A stretch of 64,000 nucleotides of DNA from Chlorops oryzae (GCA_020466095.1 CM035807.1:80580166-80644165), one strand, 5' to 3'; positions 38,401 through 53,500 are shown, counted from the stretch's first letter. Made by a program: numbers and translations. The notes: a model not told the origin generated them from the sequence alone.

Positions 38401-41400
38401 AAATTAATCGGGATTATTATTTTGATTATTTTTTGATTTTTTCTGATTTTTTTCATTAATCTGAAATAATCCTGATTATTTCATGATTATTTGGTAATCG
38501 CAATCATTGATTAATATAGGTCATACAAAAATAATCATTAAATAATCACTATTTCACTCATAAGAAAAAAATAATCTGATTAATTAATCATTAATTAAAT
38601 AATCACTATTTAACAGGTCTGATCAAATTTGAGTTCGATTTTCAAAAACCAGCTGTTTGGAAAAATTCAAGGAAATAATTTTCAAAAAAATGCAGTTTTG
38701 GAAATAACACAATACGAGACAGGACCAAAAGCTTTCGAGTCACAGGGCAGAAATTTGGAGTACGAAACAATCGTTGGAATGGCTCTTTATAGAATCCGTT
38801 TTTAAAAATAACGATCTTATCAGCTGTCAAATGTACTCACAGCCCTGGAAGAAGACGGTGCTGAAGTAAATTTCGATGCTAAAAAAATTGCGATATTGAA
38901 AACGAAATTTATTTTTAAAAAATTTTAATTTTAATTTAAAAAATTTTTTAAATATGCTTGGTAATATTGGCCCTTAACTTGTTCGGTTCGTTTTAATTAA
39001 GAACGTAATATTTTTAAAGTTAAATTAAATAATTTGTATCTATCTATTATCGAAACATATTTGTTATTATAAAACTTATATAAAAAAAATTAGGGCCAAA
39101 ATGTGTGAAAAATGTATATTTTTTAAACTATTTGGGAGTTTTTAAAAAAATTAAAATTTCAACCAAGCAACAGACGTTTTATTTTGAAAGCGACCCAGCG
39201 GGAAATGTCCCGCAGACATCCCCGATGATCTCCTAGTGACTTCGGAGCCGGAATGCATGCTATTTCCGGTGACACTTTGAATGACATTTACACAGGAGCT
39301 GACAGAGACTTCAGCGGTGACATTATCACCGGAAGATTAGAAAATGTCACTGGTGAGCCCTCATATAGCATTGGCTCGATATTGTCATAGGGGGTACGAT
39401 GGCGAAAAAAGCATTTGAGAGCAGCACATTGCCATTTTCTCTCTAAATGTCAGTTCCATAAATCTCTTCTTTGCCCTCTCTTTGAATATTTCGAAAATTT
39501 TTAAAAATCTATTTTTAACAATTTTTGTTCGCCTCAGCCAGGGATCGAACCCGCGATCTTTCGGATTCTGAGTCAAGCATTCATCATCTACGCCACCTTC
39601 ATGCTAATGCTGAACTGACGCTAAAAACTTATTTAAATTTCAGTACCCAATGAGAGTCAAGCACATGACCAGCATACCTCCACGATGACATGTCCTCCAA
39701 GATGTCATGCGTGACAATGTCACCTATATGTCATCGATGACATCACTGGTGACTTTGTCATGCAGAAGATAATTTTCCGCTGGGGAATAAAACGAAATAT
39801 TCCATACATTGTAAAAAAATGCTTAATTTTGTATGTGTTCGTTATGCACATCACATCTCTAAATTGGCTTAAACTGAGTTTTATCTGAAATGGCATTCAG
39901 TTCTAATGGAATCCTACTTAATTGGCTTGATTAAAAAGCGTGCAGTTTAATTGAAGATAGCTGAACGAATTCTCGGAATCGAAATGATACGCCAATCCAC
40001 GAAAAGCTTAACGAAATTCAATTAAAATGATTTGTTTTTGTCGTTTCCTTTCCGTGGAAATGGCTTAAATATCGAAAGGTAACATTTTTACGCCGAAAGC
40101 CCGAAGGCTTAAGCTTCCCGTGTCGCAAATTTAAATGGCCGTGAATTTTCGCCATAATATCCAAATATCGAAATATGAAATATTCATTTGGCATGCAACC
40201 AGAGGAAGCTCAATTCTAGCACATCAAATCTGATACCATTAAACATTTAGGCTACAGCTTAGCCATGCCTATGCGAGGACCGAATGCCGTGTGATTATTT
40301 GCGGTGTGTGTGTGTGTGTGAATGGAGCCATCAGCGTTACACATGCATGACACAATTTCGCTAAGGCGCTTAATCGCTCGATGACTATCACATAACGGTC
40401 GGCAGTAATGTGCATCGCAGTCGTCTTTGAAGACCGCATGCATGATTACATACTCTATCGTGTACATATATATATATATATGTATATTGACTGCGAACGT
40501 CGTGCGACGACGCCACACCCCAATAGACAGAACCGCGGTCAAATGGCGTATAACCGGGATGCTGTAAGCCTCATTGCCACATCACAGCCATCATCAGAAT
40601 AGCAGAAGCTCGATTACACAAAATATGGGGGTTCCGAAATGTGAATGATACTCTCGTATTTCGCTTTCGGTGTGTCACTTTAGCCTGCGACCAAATCATG
40701 CGCTTGTCTGCCGTCATCTGGCGAATCCATTTCAAATGTGAATTGGGAAAAAAATATACCTGTTCATCAGTGAAATCGGTAAGCGGAACCGGAAGAGATG
40801 ACAGATTTTAATGCACCGTTTCAAGCGCAAGTACGTGCGTCATTCGTCATTCGACGAGCGTGATATTTCCTTCAGCGGTGTGGTGGTCTTTGAATAAATT
40901 TTTTCATGATAAAACTAAATTTAACCTTTTTTTTTGGGGTTTTTTCTTTTAAATATTTGAAAACAGAAAGAAATTTGAATTTTTCGGGAGAAAGACTTAA
41001 GAAGCTAATATGAAATTTAATGGTGAAGGGGATAGAAATTGCCACCTTTGCATCACACATTCAATAGAGGATGAAATCAATTGAGAGGAATGGAATATTT
41101 AAATTATATTTTATGATATTAGTTTCAATAGTTTTGAGGTACTCACCCAACAGTTACATCAAAAATATTACTACCAACTGAACTCGAAACAGCCATATCA
41201 CCAAAGCCTTTGCGTGCAACAATAACTGATGTTATCAAGTCTGGAATCGAAGTACCAGCGGCAAGGAAGGTCAAACCCATAACCTAGTAAGGAAAAAAGA
41301 AACAAAGAAAACATTAAACAATTGAGAGAAAATTTCAATTTTTTTTTAAATCATCATTTAGGCTCATAGTCTTCAACTAAGTTTAAACTTTTCGAAGGTT

Positions 41401-44400
41401 CAAACTTTTAAATGATAGAATTCAGGAATGTTTAAGCCAGGTTTATAAATTTTATTGAAAAATTCAAATGTATCAAAGGTATTTGATTGACTTAAGCCGT
41501 CTTCATGCCGGTTTATATCTATATCTACATTAATATATTCGAAAAAATAAATATTTGAAGTTATGAAATCGAGTTGAAGACTACGACCCTGAGAATAAGA
41601 CGCGATGTGAACGATTGCACGAAAATATTTCCAGAACGTATGAAATAAGCAACGGCAAACATTTCGGCAACGTTTTCCTCAAATAAGTTAAAAAATTGGT
41701 TTTTTTTTTTAAATAGAATTAATTAGGAGCACTTACTTCTGGCGGTATGCGTGCAGTATCGCCAGCAACATTCGCCCACCAGACCATCAAATATGAGAAG
41801 GCCGCTATCCAAACTATTGAACCAATAAATGTGACCGGAAAGTATTTTTTACCCCGTGGCGTTCGCGTATCGGGTAATGTTAACCACATTGGAATGAGTA
41901 GCGGTGCCACCAAAATATAGGTGAGCCGCTTTCGGGCAGTATCTGGCCAAGCCATGCTAAGCGGTTCAGGCTCGTCTTCGACTTCGTTTGTTTGCTTTTA
42001 AGCGTTCGTTGAGGATTTTGCAAAGAACAAAAGCACTCGATAAGTATGAGTGTTAAAAATTTTCTGGTTTTTTGTTTTGTTTTCAAATATAAAATTTTCT
42101 AGCAAAAACATTAAAAAAAATTTTGTTATATATATATATTAGGTACTTTTTATGATACAAAATCGAATTTTATACATTTGTTTTGTAAATATAATTTTTT
42201 GTTTTATATATAAATTTAAATAAAGTTTTATTATGAAAATAAATCGAATAAAAATCAAGTGTCCTTATGTGAATATGAAGAAAAGTTAAAGCAAAAATTA
42301 ATAAGCGTAACAATTTATCTGGTCGATTTTTCTGTGTATGTCTGTGTGTGTGTTTTTTTTTTTTATTCTTGTAAAGAAACAAAATTTTAAGTTTTTGAAA
42401 ATGTTTACAAAATGTTCGAAAATGTGCTAAAAATATGTCCAAAACAGAAATGTAGAATAAAAGGAAAAAAACGAAAAGAAAAAAGACAAAAAAATAATTA
42501 AAAAAAAAAATTTGGCTACGACAGATGATCACTTTTTGTGATTTTTCTTATTTTGTGCAAAAAAAAAAAAAATATTTTATCATTAAATTTTCATTGTGTG
42601 TTTTCCATGTAAATCGATAAAATTCTTATTCAGTTTGACGCACTCAATGGCAGACGCTTCAAGTGAGTTTTGCTGGCGTTAATAAATCATAGTGTTGGTA
42701 ATTTGGTAAATTGATTTGAAGGATGGGGTTAAAGCAATTTATTTGCAGCAAAGCCGGAAGTAAATAGTTGGAAATTTGCGAAAAAGGACTCTGTATCGTG
42801 TGTGTTTGCTTGTGTTTGATTGTGTGGCAAAATATTGTGTTTTATCATGCACAATTTATTCATTATGAATACTACAAAACATGCAAATTGATTATTTATA
42901 ATGAAAAGCTTTCATATGTTCATTCAGAGTTAATAATTTACACGTGTGTTTTTTTTGTTTTTGATTTTACGGTGTGGCTTAATCAGTTTTTTTTTCTGGT
43001 TTGATGGTGTTTCTAATTTCTCATTTGATTTTCAATTAATTATAATTGAATTAACATATTTGTTATTAATTTAATTTCCGTCATCTTGCGTAAATCGTTT
43101 TACGGATAAAAGGAACAGCACTGCGTATGAGCGATCTCTTCTCATTGCCTCTGCTAACAGAACACTCATACGCAGAGTAGCACCTGTATAGAATTTCCGT
43201 TCGTATGACGGAATCGATGTTTAAAAGTTAATTTCGGGGTTTTTCCATAAAATTATATATAACATTTTCAGAAGTTTTGAGCGTTACAAATGAGTTTTTC
43301 TTGTCAGTGATCTAAAATATTTTGAATTTCGAATATTTTGAGTGAAGTTGTCAGCCATCTTCAAGGGAAATTTTCTCCATTGAGGTTTTTTCGTCGAGTG
43401 AAGTGCATACATAAAAAACCGCGATCTGTTCACTTTCGGCTATGTATGTATGTATGTTGCAGTGGATGCCACTTAGGCCGTTTTCCGGCCCATTGTGATA
43501 CCACGAGGGGTTTTCTTGTGTGAGTGTATGTCTTATTATGTAGTGTGCCCCTAACAGGCGATTTTTTGAAAAACCAGTGCTAGGCTTGGAACATTACACA
43601 CCGTTTCACATATGCTGGGAATCTAACCTCAGACCCTGGGATCAAGAGCATAGTACACATCCCCTACGCTATCCCAGAGCCACTCACTTTCGGGTAAGGT
43701 CAACAAAAAATGAAATTCTCATATCAAAGGGCTTTTTAAAGGTCATTTATAATAATTTAATTGTCAGTTTGGGCGTATATTGCTTTTGGTTGAATCAATT
43801 TCAAGCCAAGAATTTAACATGATATAAACATTGAAGATGCCATCACGTCCCTCCTGTAAAAAACCAATTCCACAGCTTTTCCTTGGACCACAACAACATT
43901 GTGCCGTAGCAAAAGGGGGACATTCAACGTAACCGACGAGTGACAGTCAACCATAATTAATTCAACGTTCAGTAAATTTTTAATCTACAATCTAATTCTG
44001 ATTTTTTTTATTTTTTCTTTTCATTTAAATATGGCAATCTCTGTGCATGGGTGTGCGAACTTTAACCTTTCACTAACATTGGCCCAAGAGTTGATCATTC
44101 TATCGGTGTTTTGTTGACTTGCCAACTTCAGTTTCAATTAAATGCAACATTGATTTATTCTCGCTTATAAATCCGGTTGATGCTGCCAATGTAATCAAGA
44201 AAATTCTCACACAAACATCGGTACAGATTGACCACAAATGGTTTAGCATTTTTACTTTGATATCTGATTTGAATTTTCTTTTTTTTTTGGTTTTCATTGA
44301 CAACTGGACCCTTTTTGTTTTAAATGATTTCTCTTAGAATAGGTCACTTTTCGAACGATTAAACTTATTAAAGAGAATCTAAAATATTTTCACAGATTTT

Positions 44401-47400
44401 TCCCCCCCCCTAAAATTGAAGAGGATTCATGGTCATTCAATACGAACGAAACCCGTTCCCATTCGTCTTAGATATAAACTGTCGAAATAAATCTTTGTCA
44501 AATCAAAAGGTAGAACGAATAAATTTTCGTTGCAAATTGAATTCAATCTAATTAAATTGGGATGTGTTAAGTAGCCATGATTTGTAGGAAAAGCTCGAAA
44601 GAATATGGAATACAAAAGAACAAAAAATCATCGATTGGATAATCTCGACCCAAAAGGGGATTCGATTAAGAACAGTGGTGTATGAAAATTGAATTCACCC
44701 GTGATTGATGATGGAGGAATGAGTTTTCGAAAATCAAATTCAAAGTTGTAGTGAAATCAACAACGAGAGAAGTGGAATAAACAAAAAAAGAAAAAAAGAA
44801 GCTAAAAAAAAAACAAAGCAACGAGCAAAACAAGAATCTATTCGAATTGAAACTGATAAATAAAACGAGTTAAGAGAAGAGAAATGGAAATGATTTCGAC
44901 ATCAAGGGCAAAAAACTCATCGATGAATCCATTCAAAGTGCTCCGCTGTCATTGTTCGAGAATGAATTTGTGTTAATGTAAATCTATGGCAGCCACTTTT
45001 CAGTCGATGTCTAATAAAGTTCATCCACACATACACACACACGCACACACTCAAAGGCACCCGAATAGAACGATCTTATGTAAACAAGGTAAGATGTAGC
45101 AAAAAAAAAAAAAAATAGCGATGCAATGAATCAGTTCAGTCAACATAAATATGTAAGAGCACACGTTAATGAGGGTGTGGGTATGTGTTTCTGTTCGTTA
45201 GATTTCCAAGAATGTGTGCTACTTTTTGCGCTTTCTTGTTGTTGCCATTGTCGCTTGTTGTGTATTTGTATTTATTCTACTAATTCGAGACCAATGGCGT
45301 AACAAAATGTGACACATCTGCACAGAAAAACAGTACACACTTGCACAGAGACACTACGAACGACCCATGCTCACAGCTGATACAAAACGATGCAGATCCA
45401 TGATGTGTTCAGGATTCTTGACTCATGTGGGCGCTCGACAATCCACATTATTGCGTTTCTACACGATTCAATTCAATTCATCATTCAGCTCTGTTCAGTA
45501 GAGTTCGATTCGGTTCGATTCGACTCGATGCGATGCGATGCGATGGCATGTGTGCCAAAGTTCAATTGATTTTCCTTGGTGGAAGAAATTAAAAGTGAAA
45601 ACGTGGATTTATTGCTGCTGCAGCGAATTCAGCACAATCAGATGGTTACACGCACACTCATGCAATGCTGGCATGCTGGCGAGCGTCCTTGATTTCTGCC
45701 TTTGTGCTTTCGCACTGCTTGTTCGACGTGAACGTTTAAATTGTTTATGAAAAACCACTTTTGAGGGACTTTTCTCTTTGGGCATGAACTGGATCGTAGT
45801 AACGGTTTCTTGTTTGTGTTTTATGGTTCGATTTTGTTGTTGTTTCGAATGGGCTTCAGTGAGGTATTGTAAGCTCTGTTTTTGCTTTTATTGATCCGTT
45901 TTGGGCATTTTTTGTTCTTGTTTTTTTTTTTTTTTAAAGTTGATCGTTTTAAAGCAATAAAGATATTTTGAATACCCACATTCACTAAAACTATGCAATG
46001 TTTTTTCCCCAAATTTTTGTTATTCATGTGAAGAGGACAACCATAAATATCGAAATAAAAACCTAAATGTATACATGGCAGTTTTTGACATATTTCCGAT
46101 ACTACAACTTCGCTCTTTTGTTGAAAATAAGCCTTTTTGTATAGAAATTTCGAAGGATGTTATGAAATCGCACGGATCAAGTAAAAGCTGGTACTAAGAT
46201 CTTTAGGAAAAAATATCATTTATTATTGCTTAAATATTGACATGCATACTTTCAGGGATCAGTTTAAATATATGTGGTTACTAGGGCAACAGAAATTATT
46301 TCAATTCAATACCTAGATGTATGCTTTTGAGTATTTCAAACGAAATTTATATAATTTTAAACCCTTAAAAGTGGAGTTTGTTAAAAATTTATTCAAATGG
46401 CTTTTCCATACTTTCCGCTTTTATTCGGCCAAATTTATATGGTGTATCTAAAAGGGATCTAATAATCTGTTTATCTGATTATCGTTGTATATAAAACTTT
46501 TTCCATCCGTAATCGGAGTTCAATTTCTCCACACAACGGGTAACAACGGGGGAGTCCTTTCGGGTGTTGGATATTGAAATGGAAAGTCACTGCTAACTTA
46601 TGTAATAATCCAACATTGGTATTTCGAATATGGCGAAGGACGATTTTCCAACGTCTTCATGAGCCAAATAGCGTGATATTGAGGATTATTATGACGCTGA
46701 TAAATAGTAGAATAAAGAATATTTTGTAAGAAATTTAATTAATAAAAGACTTTTTTCAAAGCCTGTGGGTTTCACCTCCTGGCGAAATTAGAGCAATGCC
46801 GTCGCTTTGGAACGATTATTTTCATGGGTGGGCTCACTAAAATTTGGTGCCATAGTCTAAATTTCGTATGGATATTTCATTTTACTGCATTTTATATGCT
46901 CATACGTTGCCGCGCGTATCTTTTTCAAAAATAAAAATTCATACAGAATTCATGAAAGATGAGATACATAAATTTTGATGGATGGGCGCAGCCTTTCTAT
47001 CAAAATTCATGAGTGGGCTCAAGCCTACACAGCCTACACGGCTCCGAGGCCACTGGAGCAATGCCATCATAATAGATCATCTATTTGGGCATTTTTAACC
47101 ATTTAGTTTAGTATTTTCGGCAAGAATTAGAGGATAACTCGACATCTCACGAGTCTGAGCTTGTCTTGGCTGCAGAAGGGCCTATTGAAGTCTCTAAGTC
47201 TCAGTCAACATAGGGCAATAATACATTCACCCACTATAGAGAATGCGGTCGCTTTGTCTTGAGGACAAAGTTGGCATTCAGAGTCACTTTCCAGGGGCGT
47301 CTTACGCATCTGGTATTTAAGGCGTTTATAAAACGTTGACATAGTCGCAATTTTATTATGTGAAGGAAATTACATTAATTTGATACATTTTATTTTTTTG

Positions 47401-47504
47401 TGAATTAAAAAACTTTACAATTTTTGATCGACAAATGATCCTCAACTTCATCGAAGCTGTTCAAGTGTTTGTGTTTTTTTTTTATACAAAAGTGTCATTG
47501 ATGT

Positions 47505-47544
<40 letters not shown>

Positions 47545-50500
47545 GACTGTAAATTACAGTGAGAAATAGTAAAAGTGTATAAATATCGAGTGTAATGTTT
47601 TCATGCAACATTTTCAACAATGGGGATGCACATACTTTTCATTAAAATTGTTTTTGAATTTTCTACACCTTTAAACTAAATTAAAATGCTCAATCATTCA
47701 AAACTGGATTGAGTTGATCTCCAAAAGAAGATCGCATTGGAGAATTCATCGTCAATGTATTCTTTGGTTTTGCCACTACAAGCTAATAACAATGCACTTA
47801 AATTGACTAAAATGTTAAGCTAGTTTAACTGGAAAAGCTTCTACAAAAAAAAGCAAATTTCTTACTAAAAATTTTCGTGTTAGTACGGAAAGTGAAAGTG
47901 GTATGCAAACTTGAAAGAAGCTTGTTGTATTTTGCATGTAGGAATATTTGAACTAGCATATTGAAAAGATTAAAAAAAATTTATTGGATTGTGAGACTAA
48001 CTTTGATGCTAAATTTTCTTGTTTGAATTTTGACCCTCTGCTCAATCCAGCTAGGACGACGACCACTCAACGATGGCTTCAAAATTTTGAAATACGATTA
48101 GGTATTTTTTCGAATTTTTTTTTTTTTTTTTTTTGGTTGGTTTATCAATCATCGAATGAAGAGAAAAGTATTTTGTTTTAATTTAATTTCGAGTTGATCA
48201 TTTAATTTGTTAGATTTTCAATAGGTTTAAGACATTTATGTATGTATACAATAAAGGAAAACATTTCGATTAAGTAAAACATCAAAATAGAGCGTTGAGT
48301 TTACGACATCATTTTTTTTGTTTTTTTTTTTCATATTTATTTTAACATAAATTGGGGTTTTAATTGTAAAAAAGGGGAATTAAAAATCAAAAGGAAAGAT
48401 ATAGGAAAGTTGAAAAAGATTTAAAATATAGGTACATAAAAAGATTGGATTGGTTAGAAAGAAAAAGGCCCAACTCGGAAAATTATCAAAGAAAAAAAAG
48501 TCATTTTGACAATTTCAATCTAAACAGAATTTGCTTTGCCATAATAACAATTAAATGAAATCCTCATTATTACATTTTTCTAAAAAAATAAGCTTTAACT
48601 TTCACATTGAATCAATTGACATTGCAGCACGACAAAAGAACTAATTGATACTTTGATTGATTTGATTAACAAGGACTAAAACGCGAACGTAGGCTTATTA
48701 ATTTTTTAAAAGGATATAATTACCAAGACAAATATCCTAATAAAAAATACAAAAAAAATTATATCGATACATTAAGAACTTCAACGGTTCAGATTTCTTT
48801 TTGGGTGAATTTGCTGACATTTTGGTGACTGTAAAGTGCAACGAAACTAACTGTGAGGAGAAAATCTCGTAAACTAAGCTACAAAGATATAACCAAGATG
48901 CTAGGATGCTTTTTAAGACAAACCATACTATGTTCACTAATTTCTTTTTAACTTGAATGGATATTTCATCATATCGTTACTTGATTTTTGACCTTTAAAT
49001 ATTGCCTTTAAATGAAAGCGGATATGATGTGCAAGCATATAGGCAGTGGCTGATTCACGTTAACCGGTCAAAGTGATTCGGCTCAAAAAATTTTTAATAA
49101 ATATTTTTTTATATTATGACTTCAGAGAATGAATGACATACTCACAATGTCCTTTCAATGCCAATTATCGATATTTAGTTATTTATCAACAAAAGTTATT
49201 TCTCATATTGAAATCAATCTAAAAGCAACGCTGCGAAATATGCAACAAATTTTAGGCACTTAAATGTTATTTCGTAGCGAGTAATCTCATCAAATGATTG
49301 TAGGTTTGCTCTACGATTGGCAACGAATTACTTTAAAACAATATGTAATACTTGAATTTGTCAGCCCCAATTTTCTCTTTAATCCTTTACCATATAAGGG
49401 ACTTTGCCCTCACATATATTGTACGATTTAAAGCAATGTTGTAAGTAACATTGCTGTCCCAAAAATCCTTGTCATAACGCGGAGACTCGGTTCCCAAACC
49501 CCATCGTTAATCTAAGTAACATTGCTGTAAATCTTCAAAATTATTCGGTGACCAGCGTGTTCCTTGGGCGATCAAGGGTTAAAGTTGTTCAATCAAATAT
49601 GAGCCCATTATTTTGAAAGTGGTATAGTCATATTTTTCTTGTTTTGATATATTAAGAGTTTTGCATTTCAAAGGATTAAAAAATATTTTTGCATTATGGA
49701 ATATGATTTTTCGACAGTAAAGTAGTGACAACAAACAAATATTAATTATAGTTGTGAAAATTATAACCATATCTAAAAGGAATTATTGTTTTGTATGGTT
49801 AAAATGACTTATACCACTTTCATAATTAACTGAATGACTTTATAAATGACTTACATCATTAAGAAAACATTTTTATTAGCAATTAAAATTTTATTCAAAT
49901 TCATTTCATTGTAAATAAGTAAATTATTTATCAGTATTTAGGGAAATAAAGTGTTTGTGAAAAATTGGCGGGATATAGGGTAGTAAATCACATCTAAATC
50001 TTTTCTTCGGTTATTGGTTTGTGGATTGATTGTATAATGGAGGCAAATCAATATTTTTGTAATATTCTAGGTCTTCCTCTTTTAGGTGAGAGGTCTAATA
50101 CTTTGAATTCAGAATTGTCATCCAAGGAAGTTTTATAAAACTTCTTATATGGCTCGTTTTTTAGAAATCTAATCCATTGAATTTTTAGCCAAGACACATC
50201 TTCTCCATTGGTGTTTTTCTTTTCTATTATTTGTTGATTCTTTAAGTTCTTTTGTCGAAATGAAATCTTTCTGAGCCATTTGTACTACCAAATATGGGTT
50301 TCTCTTTTTACATAATTCTATTAAATTATAATAATGCTCAGGAATGTATAAATAATTCGATTTTTTAATTTTAGTTTCTATCAAACCAAATTGGCGATCA
50401 TTTGGCAGAAAAGGATGGCCGGATACCATAAATTTATGATCAACTGTTTCAACATTATTATCAGACAACTGAACAATTTTTAACCATATTAAAGCTATGT

Positions 50501-53500
50501 TAATGTGAACAAACTGACTTATACCACTATCAAAACAAACTGTAACTGTATTTTGTTTATCAACCAAAAAAGAAACCTATTTTATCGAGTTAATTTTCAT
50601 GGCGTACTGCTAATCTCTTTAGATTATGTTACTTTATTAGGATTTGATATGAAATAGCTGATAAAGTAGATTTTTAAAATTTTTGACTTATACCACTTTA
50701 AAAATAATGGGCTCATATCTAAATTGATTATCGTAATATTATTTTTAAATTATTGTCATGATAATTAAAATTTTAAAATCTCTCTTCTCCAAGGCTAAAG
50801 AATAAAAAATCTGTGTGTCCTAAAATATGCATAGCGAATTAATGGATAATTTTCATCGAACACAGCCATGCAAAATGCAAGTTTAAATTTGAATATTTAC
50901 CGGAAATCATAACTTCAAAAAAGCTACAAAGTTTTTCCCCCGCCCAATATGCACACGAACATAGTGAGTTTTTGGCGTTTAATGAGAATATAAGGGTGTT
51001 ATAGCCACACTAACGAAGAGCAATATTGCAAAAAAAAAAAACCAAGCTGATCTATCCGAACAAAGGCTACGACTAAAAGGCATAACGGTTATTATTATCA
51101 ACGCTCAACATCAATAGGCATTCTAGAAAAGTTTTTGTGATATTTCAACCGATTATTTACTAAAAAAAAAAACAAGGCTTTTTCACAAAAAGTGCTGATA
51201 TCTCGTGATGCTCCAATGGAAGTAGAGAACTTTTTAAAACAAGCAAAATTTATTCGAAAGTAATTGGAAATGAAATATATTTTTTATGCATGAATTCATA
51301 GAAGCTCAGGCAAACAAAGTTTCCAAAAGACAAAGCAAATCAATGAAAATGTTTTCTTCTCTCTTCTTTTTTTTATATATTTTTTTTTTTTTTTTGGTTT
51401 TTCGAGAGTATTTTTTTCCACAATCGAAAGCGATTTGATTGTTGTTTTTGTTGAAACTAAATTTAACGTCTTATATTCCGAATCAGGTCTAAAATTATTG
51501 AGGATTATCGAAACGAAATGAAAGCTGAGAAAAAAGAAAACCGAAAAATGGGATTCATGATAAAACGATAATGGAAAAGATAGTGGAAAATAATAACGAT
51601 AGCTTCAATGCCACATTGAATTCGCACATTCAGATGTACTCTTAGTCACACATAATCGTTGCATTATATCCAATTAATATAATTTTGAGAATATTAGGAA
51701 ACGAACGAAAAGAAACCAAAATGAGAATATAAGTATTAGAATAATATTAATAAGGGGACATCCATTAATTAAGTCAACATATTTTCTCCAGCTTTGGACC
51801 CCCTCTCCACTACGGTGAGTTTCAGTGAGACTTTTTCGGACTCGATTTGCCGATTTGGTGAGATTTTCTAGACCCCGAACCCCCCTGGTTTTGTTGACGT
51901 AATTAATGGACGTCCCCTAATGTATTTATAATAAAATCATGAAGACATTTATCCGAAAGAAGTTAGTTACTCAAAGTTAACAGAGAAAACACTCAAACAG
52001 GAAACTGTTGCGTACACTTAAAACAGGAAAATTCAAATGTTTAACTCGGAAAAAAAATCTGTTCATGTATCGTCTGCATTTGTATTGAGAATCGGAGATA
52101 AGAGCATAAGAGAGAAAGAGAAAGAGTTAGAGAGAAAGAAAGTGAGTGAGAGCAAGAGAAAAATGCATGTGTTCCTTTTCTAACTCCTTAACGGAAAGCT
52201 TCCCTTGTTTCTTCTCTGTTCGAAGTACTTTCGATTTGTCATTTCTCTGTTAATCCACAGTAAGTCCTTTATGTCCTTTCAAATCGGTACTCTTAGTAAG
52301 TACTTAAATAGAAGAGTTTCAACTCTCCATCCTCAATTGAATTCAAAAGCCGATAAATTAAGCTTGACTTTCTGAAAATTGTTTTCCAAAAACCTCTCAA
52401 AACCTAAACACGCAAAAGGACCTTCTGCTAATGGCATTGTACACCTACTTATTACGCGAAATTAACGTAATTGATTACGGTTGGCCATGGACAGTGAGCT
52501 TGCATGTTTCAATGCTTGGCAATGTGTTGTGGCATGTGTTGCCAAATAAAATACACCTTTTGTTTTGACTCTGACCTGTGTCATATTGTTTTTGTATATT
52601 GTTTTTTTTTTTTTTTTTTTTTTGCTATAAGTGAAAAACAAATTGCATTCTAAGCACAGCACTAAGGGCGGAACCTCAGAGATCAACAAATTACAGTTTA
52701 GAGCAAGTTTTGCTGAGTAAAGTTCGCAGCTCAACCCTTATAAAAAGGGGCTGTCGAGTGTTATGCTGCATCTCTTTGGAATGAGCTCTTTGGGGAAGGT
52801 GAGTCGTAAAATTTGAATGCAACACTGTATGAAATTCAACCGTGAAGTGGAAAATAATTGTTGTTTTAAGTACAAAAGTTAATTGCACGATATGTCCTTA
52901 AAAACGGAAATTTCAACGGAATCAATGGTTCTGACATATAAATGAATGTAATCAATAAAAGTTTTTCTCGCTTATTTTAAACAATGTTAACATTCTTTTT
53001 GGCGAAAAAACAATTCATTTTTCTTTTGTTTTTTCCGCCGCTGCGTTCATTAATTAAAGTCAAATTAAATCGAATGTTGTGCAAGCTTCGTTTGCGGTTT
53101 TCGTGTTTTAATTTAATTAATTTCGAGTAGAATTTTTTATGACAATTGGCAAAAGAGCAGAGTTTTCCACAAGAACGATTGTGGTTTATTTGCTTCGAAG
53201 GGAGGACTATTGTTTTTTTTTCCATTGTCGCTTTAAATTGAAAAAATCAGCGTCGCTCAAAATCTATCTTACTGGTAGGGCAACAGGAAATATTTAAATT
53301 CAGCCCCTAAAGGTATGCACTTGAATATTTCGAATATTTCCGATAGTGACAAATCCGTTCATTCTTGTAGGTTTGCCCATTTAATCACACATCTTGATGA
53401 AGGATATTGATAGATGGGCGTATGTCTTTAAAGCCTTAATTAAGCAGCATTTGCAATGGTTAAAAATTATATTAATTGGTTTTTAAATATTCGAAAGCAT

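Larger units (their letters stand above)
36793..38621. mobile_element. Palindromic hAT element with 8-bp target duplication
   Basis: TIRs CAGACGTGTTAAAT and ATTTAACAGGTCTG are flanked by ATCAAATT on both sides (36785-36792, 38622-38629), the 8-bp hallmark of hAT insertion. Inside are two long inverted arms (about 36800-37626 and 37779-38610) around a spacer of about 150 bp. Each arm carries a hAT transposase C-terminus pointing toward its end, a shared GC-rich block (GTCCGTGGGACCGGCACC) and subterminal runs of GATTATTTTTGATT-like repeats. Confidence 0.88.
36656..38973. mobile_element. PIF/Harbinger-type MITE, split by a hAT insertion
   Basis: The left end GGGCCAATATTACCAAGCAT and the mirror ATGCTTGGTAATATTGGCCC at the right are flanked by TTA on both sides (36653-36655, 38974-38976). 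A GGGCC-type terminus with a TTA duplication is typical of Tourist-like MITEs. Without the nested hAT element and its duplicated 8 bp, the MITE is 481 bp. Confidence 0.82.

Noticed and set aside
39541..39604. Functional tRNA gene
   Set aside because: Polymerase III boxes fit, but the acceptor stem does not pair and the T-stem is imperfect.
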